Assembly: GCA_041940025.1 (NCBI GenBank)
Contig: JBGTSY010000001.1
Coordinates: 1-64,000, forward strand
DNA length: 64,000 nucleotides
Reading direction: 5' to 3'
Source: UBA5859 sp041940025
Lineage (GTDB): Bacteria; Pseudomonadota; Gammaproteobacteria; UBA5859
The notes beneath the pieces were generated by a model, which worked only from the letters and a program-made list of their open reading frames with translations, ran no database searches and was not told the DNA's origin. This document shows, piece by piece, positions 63,174-64,000 of this stretch. Every line of letters begins with the position of its first letter. Position 1 is the stretch's first letter. A program made the position numbers and the translations under genes.

Positions 63174-64000
63174 ATGGTAGAACGCGCACTCTACATCCAT
63201 CTGCCCTGGTGCGCACGCAAATGTCCCTATTGTGACTTCAATTCACATAGTTTCTCGAACGCTTTTCCTGAGGAAGAATACGTCAAGGCGCTTTGCCGCG
63301 ATCTTGAATATGAAGCAGAACAGTTTCCAGAGACTCAAATCAGCTCCATTTTCTTTGGTGGCGGCACGCCCAGTCTGTTTGGTTCGCAAAGTATTGGCGA
63401 AATATTAAATGTCATTTATAAGCTGTTTAACCTTTCGACACACATTGAGATCACTTTGGAGGCCAATCCGGGCAGCAGTGAACAAGAAAAATTCTTCGAA
63501 TTCAAACAAGCGGGAATTAACCGGCTATCCATCGGTGTGCAAAGCTTAGATGATGCCAAGTTGCAGGCACTGGGACGTATTCATTCCGCTCAAGAGGCAG
63601 AACTGGCCATTCGCGCCGCATTGAACTGCCAATTTGATAGCCTGAATCTAGATTTGATGTTTGCGCTACCTGAGCAGAGTGTCAAGGAGGCAACGATAGA
63701 TTTGCAAAAAATACTTTCCTTTGATCCGCCTCACCTCTCTTATTATCAACTCACCTTAGAGCCCAATACTCTGTTTTACAACAAGCCTCCCAAATTACCT
63801 GTAGAAGAATTAAGTTGGGAGATGCAGTGTTCAGCCGAAGATAAGTTGCAGCGAAAAGGATTGATACATTACGAGGTATCCGCTTACGCGCAGCCCGGCC
63901 ATCAATGTGCCCATAACCTGAACTACTGGCACTACAAGGATTATCTTGCCGTTGGCGCCGGCGCACATGGAAAAATTTCTCGACAATCGAACATTTTCCG
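63174..64000 (+). CDS. hemW: Heme chaperone HemW (partial; continues beyond the window)
   Basis: Radical-SAM-family heme-binding protein, formerly called oxygen-independent coproporphyrinogen oxidase-like. ATG 63174; 275 codons are visible and the frame is open to the end. The [4Fe-4S] motif C13-x3-C17-x2-C20 appears in LPWCARKCPYCDFN; FFGGGTPSL, RLSIGVQS, NLDLMFALPEQ, YQLTLEPNT and HNLNYWHYKDYLAVGAGAHG are all present. Confidence 0.96.
   Translation, partial: MVERALYIHLPWCARKCPYCDFNSHSFSNAFPEEEYVKALCRDLEYEAEQFPETQISSIFFGGGTPSLFGSQSIGEILNVIYKLFNLSTHIEITLEANPGSSEQEKFFEFKQAGINRLSIGVQSLDDAKLQALGRIHSAQEAELAIRAALNCQFDSLNLDLMFALPEQSVKEATIDLQKILSFDPPHLSYYQLTLEPNTLFYNKPPKLPVEELSWEMQCSAEDKLQRKGLIHYEVSAYAQPGHQCAHNLNYWHYKDYLAVGAGAHGKISRQSNIF

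Overview
The window is a stretch of chromosome from a gammaproteobacterium. The gene orders are typical of that class: pepP-ubiH-ubiI; zapA-6S RNA-5-FCL; rph-rdgB-hemW; minCDE; and an rrn operon beside tyrS. A Coq7-type ubiquinone pathway, a two-subunit glycine decarboxylase and an exosortase (PEP-CTERM) exopolysaccharide locus point to a free-living, ubiquinone-using, biofilm- or sheath-forming lineage. I cannot name a genus. Almost every gene is intact, and I saw no insertion sequence, prophage, integron, tRNA or CRISPR array.

Layout. 0-0.5 kb: 5' end of a 16S rRNA gene on the minus strand, with its boxA leader and a near-consensus promoter. 0.7-8.8 kb: tyrS, an M23 peptidoglycan hydrolase, anmK, erpA, bactofilin, a coiled-coil membrane protein, argC, a TlpA-like thioredoxin, hemJ and a small rubredoxin gene. 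8.8-15.4 kb: thiD-thiE, hemL and an fbpABC ferric-iron ABC transporter with a Fur box. 15.4-16.7 kb: a long non-coding interval that looks rich in structured RNA. 16.7-25.3 kb: an ACT-domain threonine dehydratase, minCDE, a PfkB kinase and the complete glycine cleavage system (gcvT-gcvH-gcvPA-gcvPB). 25.7-30.4 kb: acnA and a GGDEF-EAL protein. 30.4-38.9 kb: ubiI-ubiH-pepP, a ZapB-like protein, zapA, 6S RNA, 5-FCL, an EVE protein, ilvA and rpiA.

38.9-56.9 kb is the accessory part, an exosortase-A-type exopolysaccharide locus. It contains the TPR lipoprotein PrsT, a visibly AT-rich glycan cassette (flippase, ATP-grasp enzyme, two decayed ATP-grasp remnants, polymerase/ligase, secreted unknown, two glycosyltransferases), then the conserved export core (ATPase, tyrosine autokinase, chain-length protein, outer-membrane barrel, Wza-like exporter). 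Two secreted proteins with PEP/VPLPA-type C-terminal sorting signals follow. The exosortase itself is not in the window.

57-64 kb: rpsI and rplM with an unusual promoter-terminator-promoter leader, a 2Fe-2S ferredoxin, glcF, coq7, speD with a VOC-family gene, rph, rdgB and the start of hemW.

The most interesting unexplained signals are: the structured non-coding block between fbpA and the threonine dehydratase, including a possible Fur-controlled small RNA divergent from fbpA; the short terminated transcript upstream of rplM, which carries an anti-Shine-Dalgarno-like motif; and the tandem C-terminal remnants of ATP-grasp genes in the glycan cassette.
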